NCBI GenBank assembly: GCA_020744425.1
Contig: JAGMUV010000053.1
Span: forward strand, 62,001 to 126,000
Length of the DNA: 64,000 nt
Origin: Dactylonectria macrodidyma
Lineage: Eukaryota > Ascomycota > Sordariomycetes > Hypocreales > Nectriaceae
Direction: 5' to 3'
The translations under genes were made by a program, and so were the position numbers. The notes beneath the pieces are model-generated. The model saw only the letters and a program-made list of their open reading frames with translations, was not told the origin of the DNA and did not search any database. Shown piece after piece: positions 9,219 to 21,423 of this stretch; position 1 is the stretch's first letter; every line of letters starts with the position of its first letter.

Positions 9219-12164
9219 CTATTCTATGGACCAGCCAGGCTCTAGACAGCCGTCGCCAGAGAGCATGGCGTTATGTGGATGCCAGCTGCCATCCATCCCT
9301 AGTTCCAACGCCCCATTTCCAGAAACCTCAGCGCCAAAGAAACACGGCTGCTGGCCAAAATCGAAGCCGTCGTCGAGGCCGTTGCCGTAGAAAGCATCAT
9401 ATAGTTCCGCCTGGAGCCCGTTTAGAGATACTACTGGAGAGGTAGAGCTGCTGCCATCGACACTACAAACACTCTCTGTACCACTCGGTCGACCTCGACC
9501 AGTACCCGTTGATATCGAAGCTCCCCCGCCATCGTCGTTCGAGATTACAGGACGTTCCAAGGTTAGCAAGGAAGCCGTAGAAGGCTCTAGTGCTGATATT
9601 GGCCGGGTTGACGAGGACACCTGCTGCATTCCGCGATGATCAAGGCTGCTGCTGGTTTGGAGAGCATCTGAGCCGGTCCTATTCTTCTCTGGTCTTGGTC
9701 TTGTCCATTTGTCAAGAAATTGGCGCACAACATCGGCGCAACGCTGTGAGGCTTTCAATTCGATTTGGTCGAAAATATCGATCGCTAGTCTGCAGAGCCT
9801 CCTGTCTTCTTCTGACGTTCTTCTGTCAACTTCTACAGAAGGTTGTGGATTGGACAGGTCGTTGGCACTACTTTGCTGGCGATGGCGGGAGCGATGGTAA
9901 TCGTCAGCAACCTTTGGCAAGATGACAAGAGTAGCGTGAAGGCAGTAAAAGCAATAGTAACTCCAACGCCTGAGGCCTGGCGCTAGTGCAAACAGGCTGT
10001 AGATATGTCGTATCATATCCCTAGCAGCATCCCAATATGATGATTGATGGAGATTATATAATGGCTGCCTGCACAAGGTATAGCTTTCGGATGCTTTCTT
10101 TGTAACGGAGCTTCGAAGCAAAATGATATTGGCGAGGTTGTAATCTTCCATGAATGTGAGCATATGGGCGAAACCGCGTTGTGACTGAATACAGCGGCCA
10201 TCAGGACGTTGAAGATGTGAACTTACGTATTCTAAGGCTACTCTTCTGTCTTTCTTTCCAATTGTGCAAGAATAGCGAGGAATAGTTGTCACGGGCAGCG
10301 TGAGTGAGGTCTTCAAAAACAAGATATGTGGGAAGAGATGCCCGCCACCGTTCTAACTCGTGGCGTAACGCTTCTTTTTGCTCTAGTTTGAAAGTGCTCT
10401 GCTCATCAGATTCGGCGAACTGTAAGGTTGTAAGCGTTGACGCGATTAATTGCCTGCAGATGGGACCCCGTACAAGCTTTAGGATCCTCCAAATGACCTT
10501 GGCAATTTCCGCCAGGTACCGGATAAACCCAACTTGAGCTGACTCTGGAATGAGTTCGTCGCTTGATGGAGGCTTCTAGACAGTTAGCAAGTGATCTTAA
10601 TGGTCTTGGCAGCCTGAAAATACCTGTGTAGTTGGATAGTTCATGATCATCTCTGATGGTCGAAGATACATTGGTCGGCCTGAGTCCAGGCTTAATTCGA
10701 CTTCCTGAATGTAAATTATCCACCAGGTACGCTTTGCTTCCTCAACATCAAAGCCAAACGAGTAGTGCAATGACTCAACGTTCAATCCAATCGAAAAGGC
10801 CAACCGAGTGGCGACGCCGTTGAGAATATATGCCACTAGTTTGGCCGCGTTATTCCTCGAATGAGACGGAGAGAAAGGATTATTTTCTTACAGTTGGGTT
10901 TGATTGCATGCTGAGCGTAGGCGCCCTGTCATATAGAAAACGTTAGACTGCAACATAGTGTATGATTTTATGCGCACATAGGACAGACCAGAAGCGTCGC
11001 TTGAACTAGTTGAAGGTTGCTCGCATTAAGAAGGCGTCCGAGCATGTCTTGAGCCTCTGCGAAGTACCATGAAGCCCACGACGAGCTGTCTTCTTGCTCA
11101 TCTTCATACAGCGCACCCAGTGCAAGCACGGCGTATAGTAGACAGGCGAATTGCGGCCGCCTTGGATCGTCTGTGGTGGCGAGGAAAAGCCGTCTATCGC
11201 CAAAGAGTTGTCGCAGCGAGCCATATCGTGCCCTGAAAGCAACAGGATCTAGAATAGGGAGGAGTACGTGGATGGTCTGGAAAAAGCTGTCGATATGCCT
11301 ATCAGCGATGTTGTCACGCAGATATCGATCGCTGCGCAACGCGTTTAGCGGTATAACGTAATCGCAGAAGCCTGTCAGTTCGTCCAGCCCAAGGCTCCTA
11401 GAGCTTTCGTCGCGAGATGCTAGACGTTCGGGGTTTGAATGGTGCAGGCGCTGTTTAGCGGGTGCGCTGCTGTCTGACGCATCTTCCAGTTGCCTGAGTC
11501 TCTTGCCCAAGGAAGATGCTATCATGAATGTCGACGTCTGGCCTGGCACCATGAGATGGTAAGGATGGCGTTCAGTAACACTGGCGTCGGACTAACCATA
11601 GTACTCAAAACACTCAGTCTGCTGGTTCAACTGTGCAACGCCGCTGGATCTTCGTTCGCAGGAGTGCTGCTGCTGTTTCGTTGCTGTTGCAGGGTGTCAG
11701 AGTACGTTGATGAAAAGCCTGTGCACTGGCAGCTGCAAACCTTGCCCTGAAACGCTGGCGATACTGCTGGCTTGTCGGCCCATTTCTTCCTCGATCCTAT
11801 CAAGTCGGGACAATACAAGATCCAGTTTTCTAGAAGGTGAGTTAGAGCCGCAATCCAACAGAAGGATGAAACGTACTCTACGAGAGCCTTATTTCCAGCA
11901 CTCTCCGTAGCCAAGGGCGAGAAAGCAAAGACACATTGTATCTCTTTCTTGACGCATTGATCACACGGTTGAAGACCATTGCACTGAAGAAGCATCATAA
12001 CTTTTAGCCAAATATGCAGAGGCGACCGGGGCCTCCAGCACACAGTGGCAGCTTACCTTGATCCGCTTCTCCCGGCATCTTTCGCACGCCTCAGGAGCCT
12101 TCTTGCGAACCGCCTTCGATCTATTAGAGCCAGGAAGGGTATTAGAAACACCAGAGCTCGACAT
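9219..12164 (-). CDS. Zn2Cys6 fungal-specific transcription factor
   Basis: Multi-exon gene starting at ATG 12164. Exon 1 (12164-12057) ends ACERCREKRIK and joins over a GTAAGC...TTCAG intron to CNGLQPCDQCVKKEIQC, completing the six-cysteine binuclear zinc cluster. A coiled-coil-like LVLSRLDRIEEEM linker follows. The fungal transcription-factor homology domain is recognisable downstream: NALRSDRYLRDNIADRHIDSF, VLLPILDP, then AYILNGVATRLAFSIGL with VEEAKRTWW and SGRPMYLRPSEM, then a C-terminal helical part (APGLRRWSYYCFY) and a low-complexity Ser/Gly tail. At least six introns are needed. The junction around 11560-11760 does not resolve cleanly by eye, so a frameshift there is possible. It is a nuclear DNA-binding regulator, and its position suggests control of the adjacent dioxygenase and monooxygenase. 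A LINE lies 46-60 bp upstream of its start codon. Confidence 0.8.
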
Positions 12165-12223
12165 ATCCGCGTAGGAGCATGTTATGCTGTCGTGCTGGGT
12201 GACAGTAGGTGTGAGATGTTAAG

Positions 12224-14269
12224 GTAAGGTAAGGATTTTATTTCGCCCGGGGGGACACACCCCAGAGGGCCTTTGCGCTAAGCTATTTTCGTTTCGTACA
12301 GTTCTTCCATAATCACCCGAAGCCCCAAAATTTCACTTTTACTAACTGGTCCAATCTGGTGTATATGTCGTGACAGGCCTGCTTGAAGGCCAATTTCCTC
12401 AAGTGTTCAGCATCCTATCCTCAGCAGCTGAAGCCCGGTCTGTCAAAATGAGACTGTATGATGTTAGTAGGGATTGATCTGCATAGTTAGTGTGCCTGAG
12501 GCTTCTAGTCCATGTTAAGCCTCCCCGTTGCAATGGCAAATTTGATCGTTGCCCGTACTGCCCGCATATCTGGTGCCCATTTGTCATCGTCAGACGCTGC
12601 CTTTCCTCCCAAGAAGAACGAGAGGTTTCCCATCTTTGTTTGTGGGCATTTCAGCACGCCTTCCCGTTGCTTTGTCCACTTTGTGCATCTGAATAGAAAA
12701 TGCGCAACTGTCTCGGATGCTTGACCACATTCGCACATATCCGATTCCACTGCGCCGATGTTGTGCAGAAAGCTATTTAGTCTTGCCATTCCGGTGCGGA
12801 GCTGGACCAGCACCTCTGCTTCTTTCCTCTTCAGCAGGTCATATAGAGTACGGGTATGCTTGCCAGGTAGTGCCGTGTCTATCATCTTCGAGTATTTCCC
12901 GATTCTTCCCGGCGATGTCGTTGGTTGCCGCTGCTTGGTTATGGCTAGTCTTATCCTCGTGGATCTTGCTTGATACGGCGGCTTATCTGGTCTGCATTCA
13001 CTTTCAGTAGCCTTCCGGGCTGCTGCTTTGGCTTTTGGTCCTAGTGCGAAGTCTTCCTCTCCTGCTGGAACCCACATCATCTGGAGAGAGTTGCCCTCGT
13101 CTTCAAGACGGTTGACATGCTTGTAGATTTGCCGAATGGCCTGTTGACCGGATTGTTGTCGCGGCCGCCGTATGGCTTCTAGTGCGGAGCGGTTGCTCGT
13201 CATGACGATGATATTCCGTCGACGCAGTCCGAATGGCATGCATCTCAGGGCCATCTCTATAGCTTCCAGCTCGGCTATGTATGGGTTCAGCTCCTCCCTC
13301 GACCCGAGAGTGATAGAGTAGCTGGCCACATCCTCGTCAGCATTGTTGATCGCCGTATCTCGTACGACACCTCCCATGCCTACCATGCCCCTTCTCTGTG
13401 AGGAGCAGGTGGCAATGACTATGCCGTCCACCCTATTTGCTGCTTCCACCGCTCTCTCCCGGTCAGGGTCGCACGACACCAAGATACGGTCTCGCCATGG
13501 CGGTAGCGCGTATTCTCGAATGATCTCCATTCGTTCAGTGGCTGTCTCCCCTTGTATCTGAGCAATCCTCTGCATCGGCGATACGAATCGGCGACACACT
13601 TTCACCTTCAGTGTCGCCAACGGGTGTGTCCTGGGAAGGGTCCGGAGGTTGATCCAAAACCTTGTTGCCGCTTGCGCATGCCGTTCTTGCACCGGTTGGA
13701 TGCTAGCTTCGGCCTCGGCCACCGCTGTTGCCACGGTCCGGAAAGCTCCCGTGATCGCCTGTGCTCCAACCATCTGTGCTTTGTCCAGCCAAGCGGCTTC
13801 TCTAATGCCGCATGAGTGCGCCCACACGCTAGACGCATAGTCCATGGTGGGAGCCACTGTTGCTACGAACAGTTGTCTCGCCGTCCGCGGTGACAACATT
13901 TTCAGTCTTTTCAAACACATAGCGGCCGAGAGCCCCTTTGCGGCAGCTTTAGCTATGTGTTCCTTGTATCGTAGTTTCGCGTCCATGACCACTCCCAGGA
14001 TCTTGGCGCTGGTCTTGGGCTTGACTACTTTTCCTTTGATCATGAACGGTTTGTCGCTGGTACGCGCGGCGTTTCGCGTGAAATGCACGATGGCCGTTTT
14101 GTCTCCGTTAAACGTCGCACCGCTCCGTCTTTCCCAGCCCAGTGCTTCGTCTATAATTGATTGGATGCCGGCTCGATTCTCCTCCGCTGTTGGTCCCACC
14201 ACCCAGGCTGAGTAGTCGTCCACGAATGCCATCGAGCCACCTCTTGCGTTGATTCTTCTCTGCACCAAA
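12224..14269 (-). mobile_element. 5'-truncated Tad-like LINE
   Basis: Minus-strand non-LTR element. It has a 14-bp direct repeat TGTGAGATGTTAAG on both sides (12210-12223 and 14270-14283), an exact target-site duplication. The 3' end on the minus strand reads CCCGGGCGAAATAAAATCC followed by a short CCTTA-repeat tail; the longer LINE at 43681 ends in a closely related CCCGGGCGTAATAAATC followed by a trinucleotide tail. The 5' end is cut inside the reverse transcriptase, as expected from incomplete reverse transcription. It inserted in the 5' region of the Zn2Cys6 regulator gene, in the same orientation as that gene. Confidence 0.93.
12505..14269 (-). CDS. LINE ORF2 C-terminal fragment (RT end plus RNase H-like)
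   Basis: Open frame without stops, about 588 aa belonging to the element; codons beyond 14270 are flanking DNA. It starts just before SMAFVDDYSAWV, the FVDD polymerase box, continues through the RT thumb (IVHFTRNAARTSDKPF, AKILGVVMDAKLRYKEH, QLFVATVAPTMDYASSVW), an RNase H-like domain (MVGMGGVV, YIAELEAIEMAL, SNRSALEAI) and a C-terminal zinc-binding stretch CECGQASETVAHFLFRC. It lacks ORF1, the endonuclease and most RT palm motifs, so it cannot mobilise itself. The expected catalytic aspartates of RNase H are absent. Confidence 0.88.
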
Positions 14270-14399
14270 TGTGAGATGTTAAGTGAGGAGTAATGGTCAA
14301 TGGATTTTTGGACTAAATCGGTGATGGTGGCCGCCGGACAAGAAAATCGGCATCTGGGGATGGCGCTATCACCGAAGCGGCGACTGGCCAATCATAGGG

Positions 14400-14570
14400 C
14401 GAGAAGATCATCCTCCACACGACGCCGCCCCCGCAGCCTAACTCCATACAGTCTAGGCAGGGGGTCAATCGCCGCTTAGTCAGCCCCCGCAGTACTTCCT
14501 GGGGAGGCTCTATGAGGCTTAGTCCTCCCGGGATAATAAATATCCTTCATTCATTATTTCTTCCACCGCG
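14400..14570 (+). repeat. possible LINE/SINE 3'-end fragment
   Basis: On the plus strand the segment ends CTCCCGGGATAATAAATATCC and then a CATT-type repeat, closely resembling the 3' termini of the two LINEs in this window (CCCGGGCG followed by an AATAAA-like A-rich run and a simple-repeat tail) but in the opposite orientation. No coding sequence or clear target duplication is seen. It may be a short 3' fragment or a related nonautonomous element. Confidence 0.35.
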
Positions 14571-14668
14571 GGCTAGGTACCCGATCGCTGACAACTGCCG
14601 TACCAAAAGCCTTCCTGCGTCAAATTGATTCGGCGGCTCTTTTCGTGTGATCCTTGCGTCTTTCTCAC

Positions 14669-15664
14669 CTAGACTTGGTGTTGAGGTGTATGGGTACCTC
14701 TACGGCATCCATGCATCCATAGAATATTGTCTTTCAATGCCTTTTCAGTGGCTGCAGCATGCTGCATGATCGCCACAGTCATATCGAGGATGGACTGGTT
14801 TGGGGAGGGTGGCTGGAGGCATACAGCTCCCCGTTTTTCAAACAGGTTAGTTGCAATTAGGTTAGTACGCTCGATGCACATGCAGTCCACAGGAAGTGGA
14901 GGCTTATTCTCGGGCCGCGGCTTGCTGTTCGAAAAGCACCAAATCCTGGGGGCGCAGCTTCGACGAGAGGATAGAACCCGTGTGCCTGCAGAAACCTCGG
15001 CTCGGCGGCGAGAACTTACCGAGTCGGGCTGCGAGGCTTTTCACGATCTGGTTGAACAGAATCCACATCCGGCTTTTGCAGCCGCAGCCTGGTTCAAGTG
15101 GCCTAGGGATGGTTAAGCCTGCCACCTGTGACACAATACCACTAGATGCAGAATGCGGTCGTCCAGGAGACAGAGCTGGTAGCTCTTGGGGTGGTAGTTT
15201 CAATATTCTTTCTTAGGCAGGACACCGATGCCCGGGGACACCGAGTAGATGAGTACATCCAGCATGGCGTTACAGTGGTCTGCATCAAGTAGTTTAGTCT
15301 TCTGGCCAATACTCGCAGAACCAACAACTTCACCAAGGTACTGCGCTGGCAACCAGTAACTGCAGGTAGTGTCTGGCAGTATTCGCTTGAGGTTCGAATC
15401 GTGCTTTCTTAAAGCTGTAAAGCTGTGCGACCACTGAGATTGTGCAGATGATCCATACGTCGGCTGTGCGGTCTTTAGCGGGACAATCTTCCTCGCGAAC
15501 GCCTGGTAAGACTTTAGGCTCTGTACAGAGTACAGTTCGTTTAGGCAAACCAAAAGGTTGGCCCACTTAGAAGAACTCGTTGAATTCGATGAAATATGCA
15601 GCTTGGCAACAGTTGACTCATTTGGGGCACTCGATATCGCGGCTGGAGTGGATCGGGTCAGCAA
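14669..15664 (-). pseudogene. decayed gene, possibly AflR-type regulator
   Basis: Two minus-strand open pieces (15664-15200 and 14890-14669) with stops and frame changes between them. The second piece has VDCMCIERTNLIATNLF, then PPSPNQSILDMTVAIMQ and a downstream KALKDNIL helix. That order (Cys-rich start, PPS, helical segments) loosely recalls the C-terminal half of AflR-type fungal regulators. No zinc cluster is found nearby. I do not recognise the first piece. Best treated as an unidentified relic; the regulator identity is a guess. Confidence 0.3.
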
Positions 15665-16045
15665 TGTTCAGGCCTCTGGGCCCCTGGCGAGCGAGTCAGC
15701 GACTGAAGCGAAACGGAACGGACGTACGGTTTCTTCACATTTTCGAGATTTTTGCTAATAACTTTGCAATTGCGATTGAGGTACATGGGGAGACAACTGA
15801 TAGAGGGAATTTTCTACGAACATGAGGTTAAATAACGAGCATTGTAATAGGCAGCAAAATACGTTCTCGACACACCAGTCGGTTCTCGAAGAGTTGAGCT
15901 CGATGTACCTCATGTCCATCTCTTTTTCGTGTGGCAAGGCAAGACAAAACCAGGCGAGGAAAGCGGAAAAAACGACATTTGAGCACCACCATTGCGGCTC
16001 TAACTGTGTTATTTCATATTCGGGCCTGGCACCTCCACGTGTCTA
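15665..16045. other. intergenic, no gene seen
   Basis: Nothing recognisable up to the piggyBac-type element beginning at 16046. Confidence 0.4.
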
Positions 16046-18289
16046 TCCCATCGAGTGCGGATGGACCCCATTTTCGCCAAGGGCGGGGTAAAGCCAATCA
16101 GGGCTTATGGGACCACTAGAATAATCGAATCATATGCTAAGATTCAGGGTACCTCGATTCCTCTATAGATTTTGGGTGTGCCAGAGGTACCAACAATCTC
16201 CATCAGTACATAGCGGTACGTTACAGTCTAAGCAGCCTTTTCGAGTCTTTTTTCGCTGTTGCGGCTGTTGAGTGAGGCTATTCCTAGATACCTCACTTAG
16301 AGCCTGGCGTTTCTTCCTCCTGCCGCAATAGGTGCAAGGCGAGTTAACCCCCCTTGATCCCTTGCGATGGTGCTGCCAAGGAATAGATGTTTTCCTCTTA
16401 TCTGAAGCCCGTTGAGGTCGTGAAAGTCTTCGACCTCCTGCTAATGGTCCAAACTGTTGAATAAGCTGGGATGCAAGCAGTCGCCGCCATTGATACTGGG
16501 TCTTAACCTTTTGCCACTCGGGCTTACCCCAGAGCTGCAGGAAGAAGCTATTTACAACGATCACTTCTAGTAGGAAATTCCAAGCAAGTGCCTGCCAGCC
16601 TCCTCGACGAATAGGGCGGTTATATTGATAATAGGACCTCATCTGGTCACTAATATCAACCCCATTCATCTTATGGTTATATTTATCAATTGCCTCAGGC
16701 ACCGGGAGGTTCTTCCGGACGTCTGGGCCGAAGGCTTCTTTCCGGGCAGCCCGCTTTCCAGCAGAGCTTCCGGCCGGCCGGCGCCGGAGACGGATAACCT
16801 CCCGGCCGTCTCGGAAGACGGTTGTCAAGAAGAGGACAAGGGCGTTATCCTTCCAGGTGAATTGGTTGACCTATGAAGAGACAAATTGATCAGTATGGAG
16901 ATATCTATAGAAAGCAGTTTGCAATACCATACCTCCCCATCTAAGGTAGGGATGCAATGGATCTGACCCCAAGGAATACCCTGGCCTTCTGCTTCCTTCT
17001 CGGCGATGAGGATCTTATCTATCCCACTGTCTTTCCGGCAGGTCCCGGAAGCTCCGACCTGCTGCTTCCGGAGGGCCCGGAGAAGCCGTACGGAAGCAAA
17101 GAGATTGTCTAGGAATACGTGGTAGACTGCAGCCGGAAGTAGGGTAATAAGTGTCGTTACAACCCGTTGCGTTGGCGTTAACGGGTCCCACTTTGCGGCA
17201 GCTGCTCCAGCCTTGCTGCCTGCCGGCCGGGCCTGAGGGACTAGTCCGTATGGGCCCTTTCCGTGTACGTGCCAGAGCCACCGGAGGCAGTAGCCCGATT
17301 GGGCAAGGATCCAGACCTTGAAGCCGGTTGGGATCGGCTTCGTCGGTATTGTCGTCGTCTCTAGGGACCGGCCCGTAAACCGGACCATAGCCTCGTCAAC
17401 GGTAAGGTCGGAGCCGGCTGTATAGAAGGAATCCCCAGTCTCCTGGATATGGGCTGACCACTCATTAACCTTCCGGTATATATCTGGCATTCCGGCTTGG
17501 GCGGGGGCTTGGGCCCGGGCCTGGCGTTGACCTCCTGACTGGCTGGGCTGGAATTCAGAGGTATCAAAGATACGTAGCTGCCGGAGCAGACTTTGGAAGC
17601 GGTCCCGGGAGATAAACCGGGTGAATAGATAGATAGGATCCTCCTTTTGCTGTTGAGTTGACCAATATCTTGATATTTGAGGTTCGCTATGTATCCCCAT
17701 ATAAAGCAGGATTCCTAAGAAGAGGTAAATCTCATCTACAGAAGTCTTCCTCCGATCATACACTCTTGACCGTTTAGCCCGGGGACCTTCCTTAGATAAC
17801 GGCGCTGTATTCGTCCATTGCACCCACCGCTCAATAAGGCCCCGGGGAACGTACCGGAGGAATAGGTCAAGCGGGGCTGCCGGCAGCTCCCGTATCTCTC
17901 GGGGCCGGGTCGGTACGTCAAAGGGTACGAAGGAGCCCGGCGGCCCGCGCTCGACAGCCGGAGGTTCGTGGGGCCGGACTGTGCTGTTATCGCACCGCTC
18001 CGGCGTACAGTCGGCAGTGCAGGCGACAGCGAGGTCTTCAGGAAGGATCTCAACCACAATACAGCTCCGTACGGAAGCCCTGGAGGCACCGGAGGCATCA
18101 GAAGCATCAGAATCACTAGAAGACATCGCAGCATTGAACAAAATGATGGTTTTGGTGGTGACAGCAGGTAAGAAAACATAGGTGCAAATGATGTTTCGTC
18201 ATGTACTGATTGAAGTGCGGAGTAAAAGTGGGTATAAGAGTGGGTATTTTGGCCTTGGCGAAAATGGGGTCCATCCGCACTCGATGGGA
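16046..18289 (-). mobile_element. piggyBac-type DNA transposon, copy 1
   Basis: A 2,244-bp element with perfect inverted repeats of about 37 bp beginning TCCCATCGAGTGCGG. Flanking bases are TA on both sides (16044-16045, 18290-18291) rather than the TTAA expected for piggyBac. It carries one spliced transposase on the minus strand. The element ends 495 bp upstream of the aromatic monooxygenase start codon, in its 5' region. Confidence 0.9.
16163..18141 (-). CDS. piggyBac-type transposase, apparently intact
   Basis: Two exons (18141-16933 and 16870-16163) around a 62-bp GTATGG...CATAG intron give about 638 aa with no stop. Domain order fits DDE_Tnp_1_7: an acidic N-terminus rich in Ser/Asp, LFLRYVPRGLIERWVQWTN, then DDD residues in DLTVDEAMVRFTG, YHVFLDNLFAS and HKMNGVDISDQMRSYY. 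The C-terminus has the cysteine-rich finger CTYCGRRKK ... GCLDCNVPLCTDGDCW that binds the transposon ends or chromatin in this family. The exon junction falls at GE/VNQFTWKDNA, matching the second copy at 40016-41849, which splices at the equivalent place. No frameshift or missing catalytic Asp is seen, so it could be active. Confidence 0.92.
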
Positions 18290-18784
18290 TAATGCAAGGC
18301 GGCACTGCTTCCCTAAACACTGCCTGAACGGTCCGCAACGAGAGCGTGATAGTTCCGCCATCTACCACCGCGCTGCCTCGGCACGGGGATGCTATCATAA
18401 TGCTGCCTCGAGAGATGGATGCAAAAATCTCGTTCCGTTTTCGGATGCACAAGGTTAAAGAAAGTGTATCATAGTAAGATGGGTGGCGCTACAGAGACAG
18501 TCAAAGTACTCCGTACCTAGAACATGCACCGCTAGGAAAGCGGGTCCGGAATCTCCGCGGGCCAATCGCAACCTCCGCAAACTACGAGAGATCGATGATT
18601 CGGAGTACTGGCCTTGGTGCGGGTCTCTGCGTGCCCTGGATTGCTCTTCAACATCGAGCTGAGCTTGCAGAAGGACCATAAATGCAATTGATTCACATCT
18701 TTATCATTGACAGAATTGACTAATTAGTTTAAATTGATTCTTCCTCTGTCCTCTAAAGCTTGGCTCTCATTGATCGACCGCAAA
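18290..18784. promoter_or_regulatory. 5' region of the aromatic monooxygenase gene
   Basis: About 495 bp between the piggyBac-type element and the start codon. No gene is supported. A pyrimidine-rich stretch precedes the ATG (near 18740-18770). The transposon probably displaced any upstream elements beyond this stretch. Confidence 0.4.
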
Positions 18785-21314
18785 ATGCAGTCGGAAGACG
18801 TTTTCAAGGTTGATGTCCTCATCATTGGAGCTGGGCCCTCAGGGTAAATGCATTACATCCTTTCCATTACCCTGTACCAATCAGGGTCGCCTTACCCTAA
18901 AGGTTTCGGCTAACACTCAAATCCAGTCTCATGCTCGCCACATGGCTGGCTCGCATGGGCGTGAAGACACACATTGTAGACAAGCGCTTTGACAGGATAA
19001 ACAGCGGGTACGCGTCGAGCTTCTCTGCGCGTTTACGCATATAGGTGCTGCCACTTACATAACATCAGGCAAGCCGACGGTCTGCAAAGTAGAACTTTCG
19101 AGGCGAGCCATTGGCCATCTTATATGGATTAAGAACATCATGCTCACTTCCACTCAGATTTTCGACTCCCTCGGCTTTGGTCAGGACATATGGCGTGAAG
19201 CAAACCACATGCTGGAGATACGGTTTTGGGTAAACTTTGTGATCCCTACATTGCTCCGAGGGTTTTGCTAACTGCCTCCGAGAATCCCAATGAGGAAAAT
19301 GAGCTGTACCGATCAGATAGGATTGTCGATACGATGCCTGGCGTTAGCCGTTTCCAACAGGCAACTCTTCATCAAGGTGCCAGAAACTTCTCCTCATAGC
19401 ATCGGATGCAACCGCTAATACATTGTCCCATTTCTCAGCACGCATTGAAGACTATCTTTTCAGGTATATTGAAAAGTTCAGTGACATTAAAGTGGAACAC
19501 GGTAGAGAGCCAGAGTCCCTCGCTATTGATGCAGAAAAGGTGGAAACCGACGACTACCCCGTTTCGATCACTCTTCGACATTTACCCAAGCCTGCTACCG
19601 AGTTTGAAACCTTGGACGATACGCAAAAGCCAGCCATTCCCAACGGGCTCTACAGAAGCAACCTTGTAGCTGATACGACGGCCGGCCTGCTCCAGAGCAC
19701 ACAGGAAGTCCAAGGAACACGAACGGAGAAGATATTGGCCAAATACGTAGTTGGTTGTGATGGCGCACACTCGTGGACACGGCGGCAGATTGGATCTGTA
19801 ATGGAAGGCGAACAGACCGACTATATATGGTCCGTATACTCGCGATTGAAAAAAAAATCAGGTATTATGCTAACTCTTGGCTCAGGGGAGTTCTTGATAT
19901 CATTCCCATCACAGATTTTCGTGGGTCTCAGTTGTAGCTGTTATTCCTCGACGGTAACGCTGACCTCTGGACACAGCCGACGTTAGATATCGCTGCGCCA
20001 TCCACTCCACGTCAGGGAGTATGATGATTATTCCTAGGGAAAACAAATTCGTCAGGCTGTACATCCAGGTCACGGAAGTGGACGAACACGGCAAAGCTGT
20101 ATGCAAATCTCAAGATTCCAAATTTCTCACCGCTGCTGCTGACACACCTGCAGATCGACCGCTTCAAGATCGGCCCGGAAACTTTGCTCCAGGCAGCGAA
20201 CAAGATCCTCGCTCCATACAAGATGTCCTACCAGCACTGCCACTGGTGGACTGCATATCGCATTGGACAGAGAGTAGGGTCTAAATTCTCTGCGCATGAG
20301 CGCGTCTTCTTAGCTGGTGATGCAGTGCATACACATAGCCCGAAGGCAGGCCAAGGCATGAATATCAGTATGCACGACAGTAAGTCCAGAGGTATATCTT
20401 CGGCTCACATGAGGCCAAAGTCGCTAATCATACATACTTCTCAAGCATACAATCTTGGATGGAAGCTCGCTTATGTCATCAAAGGATGGGCGAACCGATC
20501 ACTCCTCAAGACATACGTCATTGAACGACGGCAAATTGCAAAAGAACTCATCGAGTTCGATCAAAGATTCTCTCGTCTTTTCTCTGGCCGGCCAGCCAAA
20601 GACATCATGGACAAAGAGGGCATAGATCTCAAGACATTCAAGCAAGTTTTTGAGAAAGGTAACCTCTTCGCCAGCGGTTGCGCCGTAGACTACGCTCCAA
20701 GTCTTATCATCACCAAACCCCACACGGCCCAAAACGCAACTAGCAGCAGAGTGTCCGGTGTGATTGGTAAACAAGCACTTGCTCCGAACATCCCAATAGG
20801 CATGCGAATCCCGAGTCACAAAGTTTTGAACCAGTCGGATGCTAGACCATGGCATCTCCAGGAGCGCTTGCCTAGCAATGGAACGTGGAGAGTTATCGTT
20901 TTTGGGGGGGATGTACTCAATCCCGTTCAACTCGCCCGGTGCGCAGCATTTGCAAAGGCACTAAGCTCGCCTGATTCGTTCGTGAATCGATACAAGCCCA
21001 AGGGGGATGAAAGATTGAGCTCCTTTTACGAGATCATTACCATTCATTCGTCCGCGCGGGAGAAAGTTGACCTACTTACATTACCAGACATCTTCCATCC
21101 TTATTCACCAGAATATGGCTGGGATTACGAAAAGGTTTACGTAGACGACGTGTCATATCACGAAGGACATGGGCAGGCCTACGCCAACTATGGAATTGAT
21201 CCTAGCAGAGGCTGTGTTGTAATTGTTCGGCCGGATCAATATGTGAGCTGGATTGGAGAGCTGGAAGATGTGGATGATATGAATCGGTTCTTTGCGAGCA
21301 TTTTTACACCATAG
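18785..21314 (+). CDS. FAD aromatic hydroxylase, phenol 2-monooxygenase family
   Basis: Gene of roughly ten exons whose joined frame reads through the whole family. FAD-binding start VDVLIIGAGPSG/LMLATWLARMGV, then HIVDKR, QADGLQSRTFE/IFDSLGFGQDIW, VSRFQQATLHQ/RIEDYL, KYVVGCDGAHSWTRRQIG, and the second FAD motif FLAGDAVHTHSPKAGQGMN, followed by AYNLGWKLAYV. The C-terminal thioredoxin-fold dimerisation domain ends GCVVIVRPDQYVSWIGEL. These flavoproteins hydroxylate phenols ortho to an existing hydroxyl using NADPH and O2, producing catechol-type substrates for intradiol dioxygenases such as the one at 7645. Most introns are GT-AG. The one after SRTFE seems to start with GC (GAG/GCGAGC). I see no stop or frameshift that splicing does not remove. 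Exact exon ends are approximate. Confidence 0.88.
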
Positions 21315-21423
21315 ATAGGCATGGGGGCTTCTAAATAGTTGGATTTCTTAGTTTTCTAGCAGAGTGATAGTGAAGATAAGTGAGGGAATATGCAACAGCT
21401 TCTCGTTTCATCAGGTGCATACT

